Below, piece by piece: positions 4,456-6,205 of a stretch of DNA of 6,205 bases. The stretch is from positions 1-6,205 of the forward strand of contig DKBB01000161.1 in assembly GCA_002451015.1 (NCBI GenBank), given 5' to 3'. Numbering within the stretch: position 1 is the stretch's first letter; the number at the start of each line of letters is the position of its first letter. Made by a program: the position numbers and the translations under genes. Origin of the DNA: Acidobacteria bacterium UBA6911. GTDB lineage: Bacteria > Acidobacteriota > UBA6911. A model generated the notes under the pieces. That model was given only the letters and a program-made list of their open reading frames with translations, was not told the DNA's origin and ran no database searches.

Positions 4456-6205
4456 ATGACGACAAAAGACCTGTATCCAAGTTTTCAGAATCCCTACCTG
4501 ATCCGGCCCACCCGGGGTATCCCTGAGGAAATGGCCGTGCTCGGCGCCGGGCACATCGGTCCCGACATTGCCTATTCTTTCCGGCTTGCCTTTCCGGATA
4601 AGAAACTCTACCTGGTGGATGTGGTCGAAGAACCCCTGAAGAGAGCACAGCAACGGTTTGAAGGCTATGCGCAAAAAGGGGTAGAAAGAAAAAAGTTGCG
4701 CCCCGAGCAGGTGGAAGGCATCCTGGGCAATATCGAATACACCACCGATTACGATAAGCTTAAAAACTGCGACCTGGTGATTGAAGCGGCAACGGAAGAC
4801 CTGGAAATTAAAAAGAAAATCCTTTCAATGGTCGAATCGAAAGTCAGAGAGGATGCGATCATCACATCCAACACCAGCGGCATACTGGCGGATCAGATCT
4901 TCAGCCATTTGAAATATCCTAAGAGAACTGCGAATACCCACTTTTTCGAACCGGCATGGCGCAGCCTGGGTGTCGAAGTCATCGCCTGGGAAAAGTCGGA
5001 CAAGGCAGTTATCGATTATCTTCTCTGGCTCATGGCCCTGAACGGGAAAACACCCCTTGCTGCGGCGAATGTCTTTTCCTTCCTTCTGAACCGGCTGTTT
5101 GAAAGCTGGGGAAGCGAGACCACGTTTATGCTGGATAAGGCTTCCAGCAAGGAAATCGATTTCATCAGCGAGGAGTTCCTCGGCATGGGACCTTTCGGCA
5201 TCATGACCAATCCGCTGACGTATGCATCCCAGACCCGGAGAATGGCTGAAAATCCCGCTTATAAGCCGAACAAACTGCTGTTGTCCGTAGGCACATGGAC
5301 ATACAACAAGCCCCGGACCAAGGTCGACGTGGATCCCGAGCTCGCGGAGTGGATCCGGATGCGCTTCCTGGGGTGTGTATTCTCGCAGGCTTTCTATATC
5401 GCCGACAAGAGCATCGGCACCAGCTCCGATCTTAATTTCGGCAGCATGGTCGCCCTCGGCTACAAGAAAGGCATATTCGACCTTATGAAGGGTTTTGGCG
5501 CCGAAAAGGTCGCCGGTATCATGAAGAAATTCGTTGCCGAGCGCCCCGGTTTCCCGGAGCCCACAAAGCCGATTGAAGAGTACGTCGATTTTCCGCGGGA
5601 CATCCTGGTCGACGAGATGGACGGGGTGAAAATCCTCACCATCCGCAGGCCTCAGGCGGCCAATGCGCTGAGCGATCACACCTGCAATGAAATCCTCGCC
5701 GAGCTGAAAAAGGGTGAAGCGGATAAGTCCGTGAAAGGATTCGTGATCACGGGTTACGGTCCCAAGGCCTTCTGTGCCGGCGCCGATATCGGCGGATTTA
5801 TCGCCACTTTCGGCGACCACAAAAAGGGCCAGGCCCTGTCGCGCGGAAACTCGAAAGTCCTTGAGTACATCGACCAGATGAACAAGCCGGTCGTTGCGGC
5901 TCTTAACGGTCTTGCCATGGGCGGCGGCACGGAGCTGGCCACCCGGTGCCACAGCATGGTGGCGATGGAAAAGGCCTTCATGCAGCTTCCGGAAATCACC
6001 CTGGGAATGATCCCGGGCATGGGCGGCGTTGTGATCCCGTATCGCAAATGGCCCCAGGCTGCGGAGAAATTCCACGCGATGATCGGCAAGTCCGAAAGAT
6101 TGACGGTTAAGGAAGCCGTGGAAATCGGGATCGTAAAGAAAACCGCGACGACCTTCCCTGAGTTGATCGATGCGGCCATCGCCGAGGTGAACCGTCTCCA
6201 GGGGA
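4456..6205 (+). CDS. Bifunctional 3-hydroxyacyl-CoA dehydrogenase / enoyl-CoA hydratase, 3' end beyond window
   Basis: The frame stays open from ATG 4456 to the window edge (583 codons). GGAG at 4444-4447 precedes the start by 8 nt. Residues about 25-300 are the NAD-dependent 3-hydroxyacyl-CoA dehydrogenase: GAGHIG (30-35) is the Rossmann loop and Asp55 ends strand 2. Ser141, His162, Glu174 and Asn212 reproduce the spacing of Ser137/His158/Glu170/Asn208 in human HADH. A second helical segment runs to about 370. Residues from about 383 are a crotonase domain: FCAGADI (439-445) and GGGTELA (489-495) form the oxyanion hole, and Glu493 and Glu513 have the 20-residue spacing of the hydratase pair Glu144/Glu164, so real hydratase activity is expected. 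The domain order is dehydrogenase first, the reverse of FadB, as in Bacillus FadN and archaeal crotonyl-CoA hydratase/3-hydroxybutyryl-CoA dehydrogenases. The HFFEPAW motif (162-168) departs from the common HFFNP. It would act just before the thiolase in a beta-oxidation-like sequence. The missing C-terminus is probably short. Confidence 0.93.
   Translation, partial: MTTKDLYPSFQNPYLIRPTRGIPEEMAVLGAGHIGPDIAYSFRLAFPDKKLYLVDVVEEPLKRAQQRFEGYAQKGVERKKLRPEQVEGILGNIEYTTDYDKLKNCDLVIEAATEDLEIKKKILSMVESKVREDAIITSNTSGILADQIFSHLKYPKRTANTHFFEPAWRSLGVEVIAWEKSDKAVIDYLLWLMALNGKTPLAAANVFSFLLNRLFESWGSETTFMLDKASSKEIDFISEEFLGMGPFGIMTNPLTYASQTRRMAENPAYKPNKLLLSVGTWTYNKPRTKVDVDPELAEWIRMRFLGCVFSQAFYIADKSIGTSSDLNFGSMVALGYKKGIFDLMKGFGAEKVAGIMKKFVAERPGFPEPTKPIEEYVDFPRDILVDEMDGVKILTIRRPQAANALSDHTCNEILAELKKGEADKSVKGFVITGYGPKAFCAGADIGGFIATFGDHKKGQALSRGNSKVLEYIDQMNKPVVAALNGLAMGGGTELATRCHSMVAMEKAFMQLPEITLGMIPGMGGVVIPYRKWPQAAEKFHAMIGKSERLTVKEAVEIGIVKKTATTFPELIDAAIAEVNRLQG

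Noticed and set aside
4825..6075. Minus-strand open frame of 416 codons
   Set aside because: It is a shadow of the dehydrogenase/hydratase gene, whose sense frame has complete active-site motifs. The antisense product is rich in His/Arg/Gly with no recognisable domain.

Overview
The window carries a small acyl-CoA catabolism locus. From left to right it holds: the decayed 3' end of an IclR-family regulator gene (+, 1-402); a 714-residue fused ADP-forming acyl-CoA synthetase (-, 420-2564); a 672-bp divergent intergenic region (2565-3236); a thiolase-family gene (+, 3237-4424); and, 31 bp later, a bifunctional 3-hydroxyacyl-CoA dehydrogenase/enoyl-CoA hydratase (+, 4456 to beyond the window edge). 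No RNA gene, CRISPR array, intact insertion sequence or replication origin is visible.

Organism (inference only): gene bodies are moderately GC-rich, Shine-Dalgarno sites are clear GGAG types, and an ADP-forming acyl-CoA synthetase sits beside a thiolase and a dehydrogenase-first bifunctional enzyme. That fits an anaerobic, acid- or aromatic-degrading bacterium such as a member of the Desulfobacterota (syntrophic or sulfate-reducing). The window has no taxonomic marker, so this is a guess from gene content.

How the genes work together: the bifunctional enzyme would hydrate a 2-enoyl-CoA and oxidise the 3-hydroxyacyl-CoA with NAD+. The thiolase would cleave the 3-ketoacyl-CoA. The divergent synthetase could either activate the acid or, more attractively for an anaerobe, run towards acid plus ATP and recover energy from a CoA thioester. 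No acyl-CoA dehydrogenase is in the window, so the set is incomplete and the substrate is unknown. All catalytic residues I could place in the three enzymes are present, except that the usual thiolase NEAF motif reads HNPF.

Regulation: the neighbouring IclR gene has two in-frame stops and is probably dead. Each divergent promoter has a palindrome containing the same 11-mer, AATRCTTTACA, read in the same direction relative to its own gene. In both cases it overlaps a plausible promoter element. This suggests a shared repressor site for a regulator encoded elsewhere, and it is the most interesting unexplained signal here. The rest of the intergenic region holds one strong hairpin inside a possible decayed or repeated element, and nothing I can call a gene. 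I did not find convincing evidence of a wholly new biological system.
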